In this document: in pieces, positions 12,888 to 24,128 of the stretch
How positions within the stretch are numbered: the stretch's first letter is position 1
Layout: each line of letters begins with the position of its first letter
DNA from: Malachius bipustulatus
Taxonomy: Eukaryota > Arthropoda > Insecta > Coleoptera > Melyridae
NCBI GenBank assembly: GCA_910589415.1
Contig: OU342636.1
Span: 44,035,735 to 44,099,734, forward strand
Length of the DNA stretch: 64,000 bases
Direction of reading: 5' to 3'
Position numbers and translations under genes: made by a program
Notes under the pieces: generated by a model
The model's input: the letters and a program-made list of their open reading frames with translations, nothing else
Told to the model about the DNA's origin: nothing
The model's database searches: none

Positions 12888-13448
12888 TATTGTACACAAG
12901 TATGTGTGTATGAATAATGTGTTAATTACACATCACTTTGTAGTTGTTATTTTCTAATCAAAATGCTAAAACTAACTTCCTGCTTTATTAAATTTAAATT
13001 GCAGTTTAATAACACTTTTCATTTTTACACAGGAGTAGCTGGATAGTTTGGGAAATATCCATCTAAAGCTAGAGACTTTTGCTTTTTTTTAACGTATAAC
13101 AGACCTTTGGATATTGTTAATTTTCCTGAATAAAGATCGCTTGCTGTATACATTCCCGGCATAGTAGAAGACTAATGAATAACAATAGAGGTAGAACTAA
13201 CAATTATCTAAACTGTATACTCACTTGTTTATCTCAGGTCCGCTGTAATTACTCATCAAACGTTAAATATAGTACTCGTATGTTACCTAACAAGAGTTGT
13301 AAATGACACTTTATAATATGTAGATGAGCATCGAGCAGCCAATACAATGAAATCGTTTGGAGCAAGAAACTCTTTATAGGTTAGAAGTTTCAACGAGCAT
13401 TTTCTTACCAATGTTCATTTGTATCTTGTGAGTCTACAGTTTGAAACA

Positions 13449-14830
13449 TAGGGTGTTTCATCAGTAGACCGACATGGCTTAAAGATAGGTAAAGTTTTTC
13501 AAGACGATTCAGGATCTGATTTTGAAATTTTTTTGAGGCCCTTCGTTTCGATGTTACGGGTTGATTAATGTATTTTGCCGAAACTTTTGATGAGCAGTAT
13601 CCTTTGAACGATTTGATGGAATTTAATGAAAATAGGGATGATCTGCCAATGAAGCTTACAGTAGAGTACTTAGACCTGAATTTTACAACGACACGTGTTT
13701 TTTCGATTTTTTTTTTCTTTCAGTCAACCTTAGCTGACTTGAACAAATTGAACCCATTGAACAAATGGCGCAAGTCTGGGAGGTGGGGGTCGGGTGAGGA
13801 AAGTAGGTGTAGAAACGGGAGGAAAACAGTTTTTTCTCCCTGGGTTAGCTGTGAGCCGTCAAACAAGGAAAATCGGCCTTTTTTAATTTTTCAACAAATC
13901 GGTACTTTCCGTTTTATCGAATTGATTCCATACTTTTCTCGCCTACAGTACCTATATGGTTTTTTATACCTTTCTATGTTTCTACCGTACTCGCGCGCGT
14001 TCAGATCCGGTACGCCCGATACATTTATGGATCAAAAAAACTGAACAGTGGTTTAATTCTCTTGAAAATGAGCCCGCCTAGGAGTTAATAACCCTGTCCC
14101 TTCCCGTGTTATCAATAAAAGAAATCTAGTGTTTTAAAAAAATCATGTTCCGCCCATCAACGGACAGAGCCCAGGCCAGGCTCATTTTCAAGGGACTGAA
14201 AAAACCTTTTTTTAGTTTGGTTAAAAAAACCTCCCCACCTCCACCCTTCAGTATACAAATTCACAACTTTTTTTCATTTTTTGTTTTGTTTTGGCCGTCA
14301 TTATTTGTTTATTTTTGAAAAAAAATTAATCAATACATCGGCGACCAATCCAAGAAAATTAGGGTTTTTGCTGCGCGATATGGGGCAAAAACGGTGGGAG
14401 TTACGTCCGATTCCGTGTGTTTTAGATTTCACCTCAATACACCGATCCGCACAAAAATGTACCAAATATTTGGAATAGATGAATTTAAAGAAGTGGATGT
14501 TTTCGTCTCTGTAAACTCATTGCCTCCCCCTGAATTATGCCTCCAACTCCGTCCATTACTCTCGGTGACTCGTTTTGGGGAAAAAATACTAATAACCAAA
14601 ACGACGATATTTCGATGAGTCATGGACGGATTCGCGATTGCGTTACACCTATAGTTGTGCGCTCTCGCGAGATCTCGGTTTCTTACCCAAATTTTTTTTT
14701 TGTCCGCCGACTCACACCTAACCTAGGGGCAAATAACCGTTTGCACCCTTTTTTACACCTTGGTTTTCTCATACCTCCCCACCTCCGAGACTAGCGCCAA
14801 ATCGGCTATATAACATGAGTGGTCCCACTA
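13449..14830. other. Unexplained pyrimidine-rich, CpG-containing block with weak open frames
   Basis: It begins near a degenerate element end (TAGGGTGTTTCATCAG at 13449). The block contains long T and C/T tracts (for example 13709-13722) and more CG dinucleotides than the surroundings. The longest frame (13568-14044, plus, 158 codons) has a homopolymer-rich composition and matches no family I recognise, so I do not call it a gene. The frames at 14281-14794 overlap in different phases, as expected for non-coding sequence. It may be a decayed transposon. Confidence 0.35.
14062..14193. repeat. Imperfect inverted repeat around GAAAATGAGCC
   Basis: CTTGAAAATGAGCCCGCCT at about 14061 pairs with AGGCCAGGCTCATTTTCAAG near 14174-14192 with a short mismatch. 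The loop is about 90 bp and contains the G/C-rich CGCCCATCAACGGACAGAGC. Its function is unknown. It lies within the unexplained block. Confidence 0.5.
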
Positions 14831-15459
14831 AGTTGACCGAAGCAAAAAAATAAAATAAAAAAACGAGTGTCGTTTTTAGAAGTTTTTCACGCTAAATCTA
14901 CCCCATTAATAATATACCCCTGCATTTTTTTTTCGCCGATTCGTAAACTGCACGGGCCGTATTTTTTTTTGTCTCTTTTGGTTTTGTCAAAAAATAAGGG
15001 TACCTTTTTTCTTCAAAATTAAGTGCCATTCTCCAAAACTACATGCAAAATGTCATAATTGCGGTGAAAGAAATTGCTTGGCAAAATTAAACTGAATCGA
15101 GAAGAAAATAAAGACTTTTAGTGTTTCCAGGATTTCAGTTCAATTCATGGTTGTTTATTATTTTCGAAAAATCAAATATGATTTTCTAGAATTTGCGTAT
15201 TTAAGGAGAAATGCCAATTTTAATGACAACCAAACACTGTACCTACGTACATAATTCAAACAGAAAGAAAACTATCAACATAAATGCTGGTAAGAAAAAG
15301 TAAGATTTAGTGCAGATGATATTTAAACAGCCCGTCATCGAACTCGACGCATTTCCATGACCTTTTGAGTAAAACTTCGGTTGCCCTGGGCATCGCTTCA
15401 GGTTTTACACTTAATTTGATTAGCTGCCGCAATAATTCTGCATCTCAGAAGAAACCAGC

Positions 15460-15735
15460 AACGTAAATCAGAGAGGATTCATCTTCCCACACGATGGGGC
15501 GTCGACCCATTTTTCCTGACCGAAACCATCTTGACGCGATGTATCCCAGCCGGAGAATATAGGTCGTGGAGGTTCCTATGACTGGCCCCCCAAGTCTCTT
15601 AACGTATAGTAGATTATTTCTTTTGGCTTTCATGAAAGCATGAAAGCCATCGTATATCAAGATGAAGTGGACATGGTTGAGGATCTGAGACACAGAATTA
15701 TCGCGGCTGATAATCAAATGAGAAGAAAATGGTAA
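15460..15735 (+). pseudogene. C-terminal part of a Tc1/mariner-like (DUF4817-type) transposase
   Basis: In one plus frame the sequence reads a catalytic-region motif HDGASTHFS (about 15490-15516, compare the family QDGAPPHF), then ENIGRGGSYDWPPKSLNV (15553-15606), IISFGFHESMKAIVYQ and DMVEDLRHRIIAA (to about 15705), ending at RRKW and a TAA at 15733-15735. This order (DGAPPHF, RWIGRGGPI.WPPRSPDLTPLDFFLWG, MKS.VY, .VEDL..RI) is the C-terminal half of the arthropod transposase family whose N-terminus is DUF4817. The middle Asp lies in HDGA. In-frame stops (for example two in tandem after SLNV) make it dead. The open minus frames in the same place are shadows. A SINE begins 130 bp downstream. 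It is the catalytic counterpart of the N-terminal fragment at 62.2 kb. Confidence 0.85.
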
Positions 15736-15867
15736 GCAGACATAGGTTTTGCCAAGCAATTTCTGAACCTGTAGTAGTTGGATAGGTACTGCTTTGAGTC
15801 TTGTCGCAAGAAACTTCAAATACTTCAAAAGTCATGCAAGCACTATTAGGATAACGAATTTTACATA

Positions 15868-16144
15868 GTGACTTGCGTGGCCTAGTGGTACTCCGCTGGC
15901 TCACGAAGCCATAGATCGCGGGTTCGAACCTCACCTCGGCCCGCTTTACTTTTCGGATTCATTTTCGAATGTTTGTGAAAAGTAAAACAAGCGATCGAAT
16001 GTTTAAATGGCAAATATATTTAAAAGTGTGTGTGGCTAAAGAGTTCGCGCTCAAAGCCAATTTACCAGAGTGGAGCGACTATGTCTTACCTACACAGTTA
16101 AGACCGATGCTCCCTCTTTTATAAAAAAAAAAAAAAAAAAAAAA
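15868..16144 (+). mobile_element. tRNA-derived SINE with poly(A) tail
   Basis: A polymerase III A box (TGGCCTAGTGG, 15878-15888) and B box (GGTTCGAACCT, 15921-15931) lie 43 bp apart within a tRNA-like head. A body of about 190 bp and a run of 22 A (16123-16144) follow. It is flanked by an 8-bp target site duplication TTTACATA at 15860-15867 and 16145-16152, which fixes both ends. The intact boxes and duplication suggest a fairly recent insertion. LINE machinery would supply the retrotransposition. Confidence 0.92.
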
Positions 16145-16479
16145 TTTACATACCTGCCCAAATTTGAACCTTGCGTTTGAAAAAAACTTCTATGCTATTC
16201 TAAAGCAGAGCAGGCCATCTTCTGTTTTTTTAAGAAAACAAATTCTTTAAAACTGTCAATAATAAAGAAGTTGAGTTCTGAACTTTACTTCTTCATATCT
16301 CGGTCAACAAACAAGAAATGTTTTTTTTTTCCAAGACTACAATGTACGGTTGAGGAAATGCGCCATTGAATACTTATCCTGTATATCCTGTAACCACAAT
16401 ATAAAATTATATTTTATTCCTCTAAACGTCCAAATTAATCAATACACTCTCCTGATTTTCATAATTTCCTTGCGGAAAT

Positions 16480-16860
16480 AAGCAAGTTGCTCCGTGTGGC
16501 TACCAGTAAGTAGTTGTCCAACCAGAGGCAGGTGTATGACCGTAGAGTAAAAGTCACGGTAACTAATTGGGCAAATATGACATCGAGAGGTCCTCCGGCG
16601 TAATTGCCAGCAATCTGTCCCTGTAGCGGAGTCGGCCGTGACAAATTTCCTCATTCCGTAATCGCCACCATCACCAAGAGTGTGTCATTAGCCGCTATCG
16701 GTGTCGTTATTGTTTTAGGCCCTCGGTCAGCCATTTGCATTTATATTAAATGCGGACGTTTAAACATCAAACATTGGATTCATAACCCCCGTGATAATGT
16801 ATGGGCCCTAAACGTCACCGGGATTTATTATTTTTTCAATGTTGAAAGCCGGTAGCAATG
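16480..16860. other. Base-balanced, non-repetitive island: possible conserved regulatory DNA
   Basis: In contrast to its surroundings this stretch has mixed base composition, no palindromic arms, no CAGGGTG ends and no copy elsewhere in the window. It contains ATTTGCAT (16732-16739, the POU octamer) and several ATTA/TAAT cores. Its open frames (such as 16604-16855, plus) have no recognisable domain. An enhancer-like element is an inference from composition only. Confidence 0.3.
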
Positions 16861-17299
16861 TGTTGACGAAGCCACTATGTTGGCAAAGGATTTGTGGAAG
16901 AGAACAGAAGCTGATACTATAATCTTGTTTTACTGTACTATTATAAATGGCGAGGTCACATATTGTATATTGTGGTGTAATTTTATATTGATATTTTGAT
17001 TTGTAGGTTCCTGTAACGGTTAGTTTGCAGTAATATGAATTTACGATACTAGGTACCTACGTAGGTAACAAAATACTATGAAAATTATTTTAGTTACCTA
17101 CCTGCTTAGCAAATATCTACCTCTAAAATAGAAGCAGCCAACGAATTTTGTCAGAAAGTTTTTGTTATATAAATTATTAGCTATAGGTGGGTTAAACCTA
17201 ACTTATCATATATTTTAGGTATGAATACCCTAAACGAAGACTTATTACGTAATCTTTCACGATTCAAAAACAACACCGTTGCAGGAAATCAAAATTTAT

Positions 17300-17770
17300 A
17301 GACAAATAAAACCTCACTTGGAACTAAGACTCGACGCACCATAACTCATTGAAGTTCCACCTGGGGCAAGCTTTCGTGCGTAATCCTAATGATAACCCGA
17401 TGACAGCGCATCAGTGTTCCACCTAGTCCATGTTTACAAATTGCAAATGGTAATATAATATGTTCAGAACGAATACGAATGCGTCAGGAAAACTTTTCCC
17501 ATTTGTGGTTAATGACTTCTGAAGCGGTTGACTTTTCCAGCTGTGGCAGAGAATTCGGCCGGCCCAGACACGCGCCCCCAATCTTAACGAGTATCTTAAT
17601 ATTCGTTTTGCGTGTAAGACGTCAATTAACGCATTTCGTTAACTCGCCTATTGTTCTGCACTTCGCCTTATTTAATGCCGGGAGTGCATCCAAGAGGGCG
17701 CAGGCACTGGACATTTGTATAACGCCATTCGGCACCTTCCATCTGACGTGCAACGAAAACTGAGGGCTAA
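17300..17770. other. Second base-balanced island; 94-codon open frame of doubtful value
   Basis: This is mixed-composition, single-copy sequence with a plus frame at 17479-17763. The protein has no motif I can place, and the stop follows low-information sequence. The DNA itself (for example around 17620-17700) looks more constrained than the AT-rich flanks. It could be a conserved non-coding element or, less likely, a host exon. Confidence 0.3.
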
Positions 17771-18139
17771 AAGTGATTTATACAGAATGAATCATTGCTG
17801 AGAAAAGTATCTGTCGTAAAATTCGACCTACATACTTGATTTAAGTAGAAAACACACAATAATTGGATTCTAATTCTTATGTTTGTGTCTGAGTTTTGCA
17901 TGTGCCACAATGGATATTATGTTAAAATGTTAACACTTGTCTTCCAATACCAGGGATACGATTAACTTCAGCTTAAACGTAGCTAGACGGGGATGCATTA
18001 TTCCTGACCTGAAAGTAACTTTAGTCCAAGATATTTCAGTGAATTTTATTTTATATAAGAGAATTTTGAATAGTTTAGGGTATAAGTCATATGTTGCGGG
18101 AAATTGATAAAATTTATTGTAAAGTATAGTAATCTTTAG

Positions 18140-18790
18140 ATGAAATTTACTAGCTTTTACATTCCTACCCCAGAATCAATTGCTATTTTTGACGAGGGAT
18201 TCGTTCTCAGCTGTTCTTCGGTCTTTTCTGAATTTAATTTGTGCTTGACAACTTGCACGTTTCCATTTCGGTGGAAAATAGCAAAGATTTGTCCCATTTC
18301 ATTACTATTCAATTTCTCAAAAATCTTCGAGATTATTCTGCATAAGTATTTTCTCAATCATGTTAAATGATTCGTTTCCCAAAGTCAGCATGGGTTTGTT
18401 GAGCGTAGGTCTATGGTTACGAACTTAACTCAATTTTCACAATTTCTGCGTGACGTATTGGATGATAGAGGTCAAACTGACATTGTTTACACCGACTTTT
18501 CCAAAGTCTTTGATATTATCGATCACAATGTCATACTCAAAAAGCTGAGAGGGTTTAGATTTTCTGAGGATCTGAAAACGTTAGATCATATCTTTTTTAA
18601 CAGAGAGTATAATATGAGTAACTTATGATGGCTTCTTCTCTGACCGTTACATTGCGACATCTGGGAAGCTCCAAGGGTCAAATCTTGGTCCCTTGCTATT
18701 TATCTTGTTAAGTAATGATTGACTTATCTTGATTAACAGACATGTCTTAATATTTACGGACAATTATAATCTTTTGCCGAATATCTTCCT
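18140..18790 (+). pseudogene. LINE reverse transcriptase relic (jockey/CR1-like)
   Basis: Two frames together give the N-terminal half of a non-LTR RT: FPFRWKIAKICPI (about 18257-18295), a deletion, then LLFNFSKIFEIILHKY, HGFVERRSMVTNL (about 18390), and DIVYTDFSKVFDIIDHNVIL (about 18480-18540, with the first catalytic Asp in YTDFSKVFD). QGSNLGPLLFIL follows near 18680 and FTDN at about 18757 replaces the catalytic F/YADD. Stops, the internal deletion and loss of the catalytic pair show it is dead. Downstream at 18866-18910 lies a scrap of the palindrome family seen at 28.8 and 29.1 kb (GAAAACTCTGGGATCTAG). Confidence 0.85.
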
Positions 18791-19479
18791 CTGATGATTG
18801 TGTTTTTTTTTTTTAAATACTAAGAATAAAATTTTGAAGAATTTATTTTTTGAATGGGATAGACTATGAAAACTCTGGGATCTAGTCGGCTTTGAAAATT
18901 TTGGAAATGCCAAATGAATAGCTCTTAACGACTTAATAATAAGTAATTGAAGAAATTGGTGTTATTTTTACTAACCAAAGGAACTCTAGTTTTCAGATGG
19001 TGATGAATTTTTGTTTATTTTACAGCTTTAGAGATTTAATTTCAGATATGAAGTTTCTTCCCAAAGTCTGCTTGAATTGAGTTTTTTTATTTGCTCACTC
19101 CCTAGTCACCTAGCATAAACGCTTTTGTACAAATGAATGATTTTAAGTACTTACAATAAAAACTTATGTGTAAATTTTATTGCTCATAAGCTCATATCAT
19201 TTGACTGTTAAACGTCCTTAATAACATACTCTTAAACGACAGAGACGGCTCTCCGATTATAATAAGTACATAGTACTTATATTTTTAATAAAAAAAACAA
19301 ACAATGGACATGAAATATATTTTTTGGCAGGCTCAATACTTCCAACCTCCAGTTTCATATTTCCAAAACAAATACAACTAACGTACCCTCATTTCTATCA
19401 CTACCACAAAGCTATAATTTTCTAACACGCACTATTCACCCATACACGCATTTTGCACACTCGTTCCCTCTCAGTTCAT

Positions 19480-19690
19480 TACGCCCGCCGTAACAGACTA
19501 TTAGCTGCAAACAATGAAGGGCAGATCGGGAACGAAGCCGGAGGAATGACTCGAGTCATCCCGCTAGTGCCAGGGACAATACAAGAACCAGAGATGATTT
19601 ATCCCACAAGCTGTAATTAAAACCACGCGGGGCTGATTCAAGAATTGTCTATTCTCCACAGAGGGCGTTTATGATTAACACGTCATAAAT
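19480..19690. other. Base-balanced island, possible regulatory DNA
   Basis: Single-copy, mixed-composition sequence between AT-rich flanks, with no coding frame of note and no repeat structure apart from the short GACTCGAGTC palindrome (19549-19558). I see no gene in it. Confidence 0.25.
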
Positions 19691-19802
19691 TTAGGGTGTA
19701 CGATAGATCCAGTTCATGATAAAAGCAACTTTACAGAAATATTATTATAAGATCTCGATCTAAAAACTTCTGTGATCAATTCCTGTATCGTCAAGAATTA
19801 TT

Positions 19803-21116
19803 TGTTATTTATTTATTTCATTACGAAATTCCCTTTACTTTGGTACAACAAATTACAATAATTATTAATTATAGTTTTCAGTGTTTATTATTTATATTAC
19901 AATCACCTCCAATTAATTAACCGTCAGATTGTTCTTTACTCAGCATTGAACACTCATGTCACTTCTGTAGCTGAACTGTCTTACTTCACAATCACATGCC
20001 ATACTACTCGTCTTACTCCTTACTTTCTTTTTAATCTTCCGCTGAATAACTGCCGAACTAAACTACTCACTTCTATCTCTTAACTCTCCAGCTTATCTTG
20101 TTTTTCTTTAGGTGTTTTTTTTTTGTGGTTGCTGTGAGTATGTGAATAGTGTGTGGTTTTCGGAATTTGAGGGTGGGTATGTCGAGATCTGTGTATAGTT
20201 GCTCGTTGCTCATCAGAATCATTCGTGATAATCCCGAGAGTTTTATTTTGAATGACCTGGAGTCTGTGTGGGCTGTGGGCGGCGAGTGTGTGCCAGGCGG
20301 CGGCGGCATGTAGTCTGATTACCGTGTGTAGACGAGTAGTTTGTTTTTTATGTTTAGTGGGCTTTTGCAGTTGAGGAGTGGGTTGAGACACCAGGGCTGC
20401 TCTGGCTTATCTGATTTTCTTCTGTGTGTGGCCTTTTTTTCGTATGTGGGCCCCAGGTATTTTACCGATAAAGCCCACTGGAGCATCTTGTTTTTGAACT
20501 CCATTCCGTATACGTATCGGCTATGTTTTGTGCCTTCAAATAGGATGGCTTGTGTTTTGTCTGGGTTCACTTTGACTTTCAATCTAGTGGCCCATTGCGA
20601 TATGTATTCGGGGTGTTTTGTGATGTTTTCTGTGCTTTGCTGTGTGCACGCGATGTGTAGAGGTTGAAGAGTTGAGGGAATAGGGGCCTTGTGGGACTTC
20701 CCGCTTCCGCGATTCTTTGGTTTGAGAGTTGTTTACGGATTTGAATTTGGAAGGTTCTGTTGTCTAGGAAGAAGTTTGTGAATTGGATGATGTAAGTGGC
20801 CAAGCGAGTTCTTTCATTTTGAACAGCAACCCCTCATGCCATTCTACAATTACGGTGCCCGTGTAGCTGTGTTTTTTGTGTCCTATTTTGATTTGATGTC
20901 AGCCTTACGGCTTGTGTGGCCCCCTGAAACATAATTGTTCCAGGGGGAGTGTGATTTTTTCGTTTAGTGTGTTTTTGTGTTTTTGAGTAGTGTGAGAATG
21001 ATGGTTTCGAGTGTCTTGCCTCTGCTGGGGGGTAGGTTGATCGGTCCGTATAGCTTTCTGTGTCTTTTTGTTTTGTTTTCCCTAACTTGTGTTAAGTATG
21101 ATCCCGTGTCGTTGAG
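19803..21116 (-). pseudogene. Jockey-type LINE, 3' half of ORF2 and 3' tail
   Basis: Reading from high to low coordinates, the motifs are KLYGPINLPPSRGKTLETII (about 21070-21010, compare YRPISLLPTLGK), a gap, then RTFQIQIRKQLSNQR and a GVPQG-like stretch degenerated to GSPTRPLFPQLFNLYTS (about 20800-20640). KVNPDKTQAILF follows (about 20575), then VKYLGPTYEKK, and NKTLGIITN (about 20240). The catalytic block between them is lost and frames shift several times. The 3' end has the TAAATAAATAAA-type tail expected for this group (19803-19822 on the plus strand reads TTATTTATTTATTT). The opposite plus frames are shadows. Confidence 0.85.
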
Positions 21117-21660
21117 GTACCTACCGGACGCCACTCAGGTGGCGGATAGGGGAAGGGCTTAGTGAGTGACGGTGAGTAAGGTAACCGTTCGGACTGCGTG
21201 GATGAGGCACCACTATAAAAACATCCCCAATCTCAAGGTATTGCGCACGCCGAAGAGATAGATGACTGGGTAGCTCAGCCTTAGCGGCAAACATAACCTC
21301 GGGACACCGAGCGCATCCCGTTGTATTGAGGCTTACTCCTTGCATGCGGGCTCTGCGAGGAGTGGACCAACCTTTCACAGCCACTCCTGGGACATCCATG
21401 GAGTGTGTAAAACAAATAGGCTCTGACGAGGAGTGCCGAAACCTCGATCTCCAGGCAACTGAAGAAGCTGTGGAAATCGGTCCTAATCCGACTCCAAGAA
21501 ACAGCTCGATTCCACTGCACCAGGAGGAGAAAAAGTCTCCCCTGAGAAAAAGGAAGACAAATAACTAGATTACAAGCCTTCGGGAGAGATTTTCTCACAC
21601 CGAAGGACCTGGATGCTAGCTTCCTTAAAGATGCTGACCTGATAGGGTTAATCTAGCACG
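21117..21660 (+). pseudogene. 5' end of another LINE: 5' UTR and start of ORF1
   Basis: The sequence from CGGACGCCACTCAGGTGGCG onward (21126) through GAGTGACGGTGAGTAAGG resembles the GC-richer 5' leader of insect RNase H-type LINEs. The frame at 21326-21568 (80 codons, MRLTPCMRAL... ending KKSPLRKRKTNN) is hydrophilic and Lys/Arg-rich at its end, as in an ORF1 N-terminus, and then stops. It abuts the minus-strand LINE head to head at about 21116, so one insertion probably truncated the other. The function is not directly recognisable; the call rests on context and leader composition. Confidence 0.45.
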
Positions 21661-22254
21661 ACTAGCAGATGTGAGCCACAAAAATTTTTCTCTTTTTTTT
21701 TTTAATTTCATACATGTCCTTTCAGTTAAAAAAAATATTTTTCAAGATAATGAGGAGTTATTTTATACGAGTTCTTGTTACCTACCAAAGCTACGACGAT
21801 CTAAACTACTTCATGGTCGCTGCATTGTTCCTACCTGTAGTGTGTTGAGGAATGCTGGTCGAAGTGTGCCGTACAATTTAAGAAGATCATTTAATATAAT
21901 ATTTTTCCTGTACGTTCCTGATCCAATAACGTTTCTTTCGGAAGTCGATCGAAAATTGTGCTTTTCTGTCAAAAATTGCAAATCATTTCTTTTCAAGTAA
22001 GGTCCTGGATGAAAATTTGGCAATAGATTATCTCAAACTGCCGTGGTAGAAAAGTGTTTCTGCCAAATTTTGTTTGACTTCATCAAACCGTCACAAATAT
22101 ATCGCCGTTTAAAATTTAACCCTAACATAGAAAACACTCTTTATATTCGTATTTGTTGGCAAAAACAAAATTGTCATAGTTTTAGATTTTCCTCGATGTC
22201 CTCTACCTGATGGCAGTAGTTAGTCTTCGTCACAGTTAGTAATGAATCACCCTG
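21661..22254. mobile_element. Decayed element ending in CACCCTG
   Basis: A right-hand CACCCTG end lies at 22248-22254, followed by TA. The left end was not found. The frame at 21671-22000 (109 codons) has a faint likeness to LINE ORF2 C-termini (FNII...KNCKSFLFK), but I cannot support it as one. Confidence 0.35.
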
Positions 22255-22377
22255 TATGTATGCCACGACTGTAAGTGCTTCAATACAGTTCCCAGAATGT
22301 CATTGCAACTACCAAAGCTGCTTCTAAGTCAGTTGCTTAAATTTTTTTATGAATAATTAGTAGGTACCAAAAGTCAC

Positions 22378-22541
22378 AGATCAAAATTGTTAGCAGTAAC
22401 TGACATTACTAAAAAAGTCATTTCGGAAAAGCGGCAAGCAGAAAATTTTCCTCAAAACATAAGTTTCTGCTTTCTGCTTCTCCGAAATGACTTTTTTAGT
22501 AACATCAATAAATTATTACTGTCAACAATTTTTATCTGAAG
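22378..22541. repeat. Hairpin repeat of about 165 bp
   Basis: TTACTAAAAAAGTCATTTCGG at 22406-22426 is the reverse complement of 22482-22502. Pairing continues inward through the GCAAGCAGAAA/TTTCTGCTTTCTGC region and outward, imperfectly, to about 22378 and 22541. The loop is only about 20 bp. It has no CAGGGTG ends. It is probably a small foldback MITE, and a transcript would give a pre-miRNA-sized stem. Confidence 0.8.
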
Positions 22542-22943
22542 GTATAATCATTAGACTCCCTGCCAACATCATTGAATCAGTATGTTCTACCTGCAATAAT
22601 TATTATTATGGTCGTTATAACAGCAACACCTCGACATTTCGAATAACTTAAAAATTTAGCTCATAACAGAAGAGTCTCACTTAATAATAAGGTAGACTCT
22701 ACAGGGTCGTAACTTTTTATTGCATAATATATGAGTTATTTTGACTACTAAGTTAGATCTTTAAACTTGAAAACTTGATCAGAGTTTACGTAACGGCGAT
22801 CACTCCAAGTTCTAATCTCAGTTTTCGTAACTTTTTTGGTATCTAGTTGAGATAGTTGGGAGAAGCCTAGAAACTTGCCTAATTTATACGATTAATTAGC
22901 ATGAACTATTACCTAGAAAATAAGACGTAGGTAAGTTAATATA

Positions 22944-24120
22944 CAGAGTGAGTCACGTTTTTGTAGCAGGACTTTACAAGTTGATAGACGACCTTTTTTA
23001 AGGAATAAACTAGTCTTGAAGAGCTAATAAAATAAGATGTACCTACTGGAATAGTTTTATTTTTAGTTTTAGTTATCGGTGCATAACTTGGACATCTTTT
23101 AATATTTTAATTTTAAATCAATTCATTATAATTTAGTGCAGACAAACCGAAGTTACTTAAAAACAAGAGAATCGTCAGTGACGTAGTTACGGGACACAAT
23201 ATGTCCCTTTTTTCGCTCAACAACTTCTACGCTCATGGATTTACAAGACCTTACTTATGAGCGTTAAATTTTTTAGATCTTCCTTCCAATAAAGTCTATA
23301 CCTACTTATACATACATATACAGGTGTCCAATAATATGTGGGGTGGGCAATCTCCCCGATTATTTCTTCGATACACCCCTGCAAAGATATTACCACTTAA
23401 ATTTAAGGGTTGAATATCTATTTTTTTCAATAACTTTTTCATTGTTTTTCTAATCTCTTGTAGCACCTACATAGACCTCGTGGAGGCGCAACCCCCTCAT
23501 TCACTTCAAAGAAAAAATAAAAATATTAATTTTACAATTTTTTTAAGCTAATTAACTGCTAGTTTCATATTTTTTTCATGAAAAATGTTCTACGATTTAT
23601 TTTGATAGAGCAAACCGTTATAGAGATAAACGCCCTTTTAGTATGTGATACAGCTAAGGAACTTTCTAAATTGTAAGTAAATTTGAACAATGTGTTTGAT
23701 CTTTGACAGTAAATTAAGCAGGAAACTTAAAGGAAATTTAGAGGAAGTCTCTAAACTTCCTCACACCATTTTATTAACTATACAAAATCACAGATTTCGG
23801 TACTTAAATTATTATTTTATAACCAGAAAAGACAAAAAGATCGAAAAAATTACCTTTTATTTGTGGCAAGAGATATAATGACAAGTAGTAACGCTTGTAA
23901 GTCCATGAGAGTAGAAGTTGTTGGGCGAAAAAAGTAACACGCACCCTGAATCTACACCATCACTGATGATTTTTTTTTACACATGTTTAACTCCGGTTTG
24001 TCTGCCCTATAAATCGAAATTAATAACCTCTTAATTTAAAATTAAAATACTGAAAAGTGCCAAAGTTATGCGTCGAAAAAAAAATAAAAAAAACTGCTAC
24101 AAAAAACCGGACACACCCTG
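22944..24120. mobile_element. 1.18-kb palindromic element with a nested insertion
   Basis: The left end is CAGAGTGAGTC at 22944 and the right end CACCCTG at 24114-24120, both TA-flanked. The subterminal TTTTTGTAGCAG (left) is mirrored by CTGCTACAAAAAA (right). The arms near 23200-23255 and 23890-23940 are inverted (TCGCTCAACAACTTCTACGC versus its complement). A further TA-preceded end, CAGGTGTCC, at 23321 indicates a second element inserted between the arms. The 62-codon frame at 23690 is not supported as coding. Confidence 0.75.
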
Positions 24121-24128
24121 TACCTATA

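Noticed and set aside
13568..14044. 158-codon plus frame
   Set aside because: Contains long F and homopolymer stretches from T tracts, no domain pattern, and lies in non-coding-looking sequence with competing frames.
15445..15934. Minus frames of 127 and 78 codons as a gene
   Set aside because: The plus strand carries recognisable transposase motifs in the same place, so these are shadows.
17479..17763. 94-codon frame as a host exon
   Set aside because: No splice-site support or domain; composition alone is not enough.
21671..22000. LINE ORF2 C-terminus
   Set aside because: Only a faint resemblance and no zinc-type motif; not enough to call.
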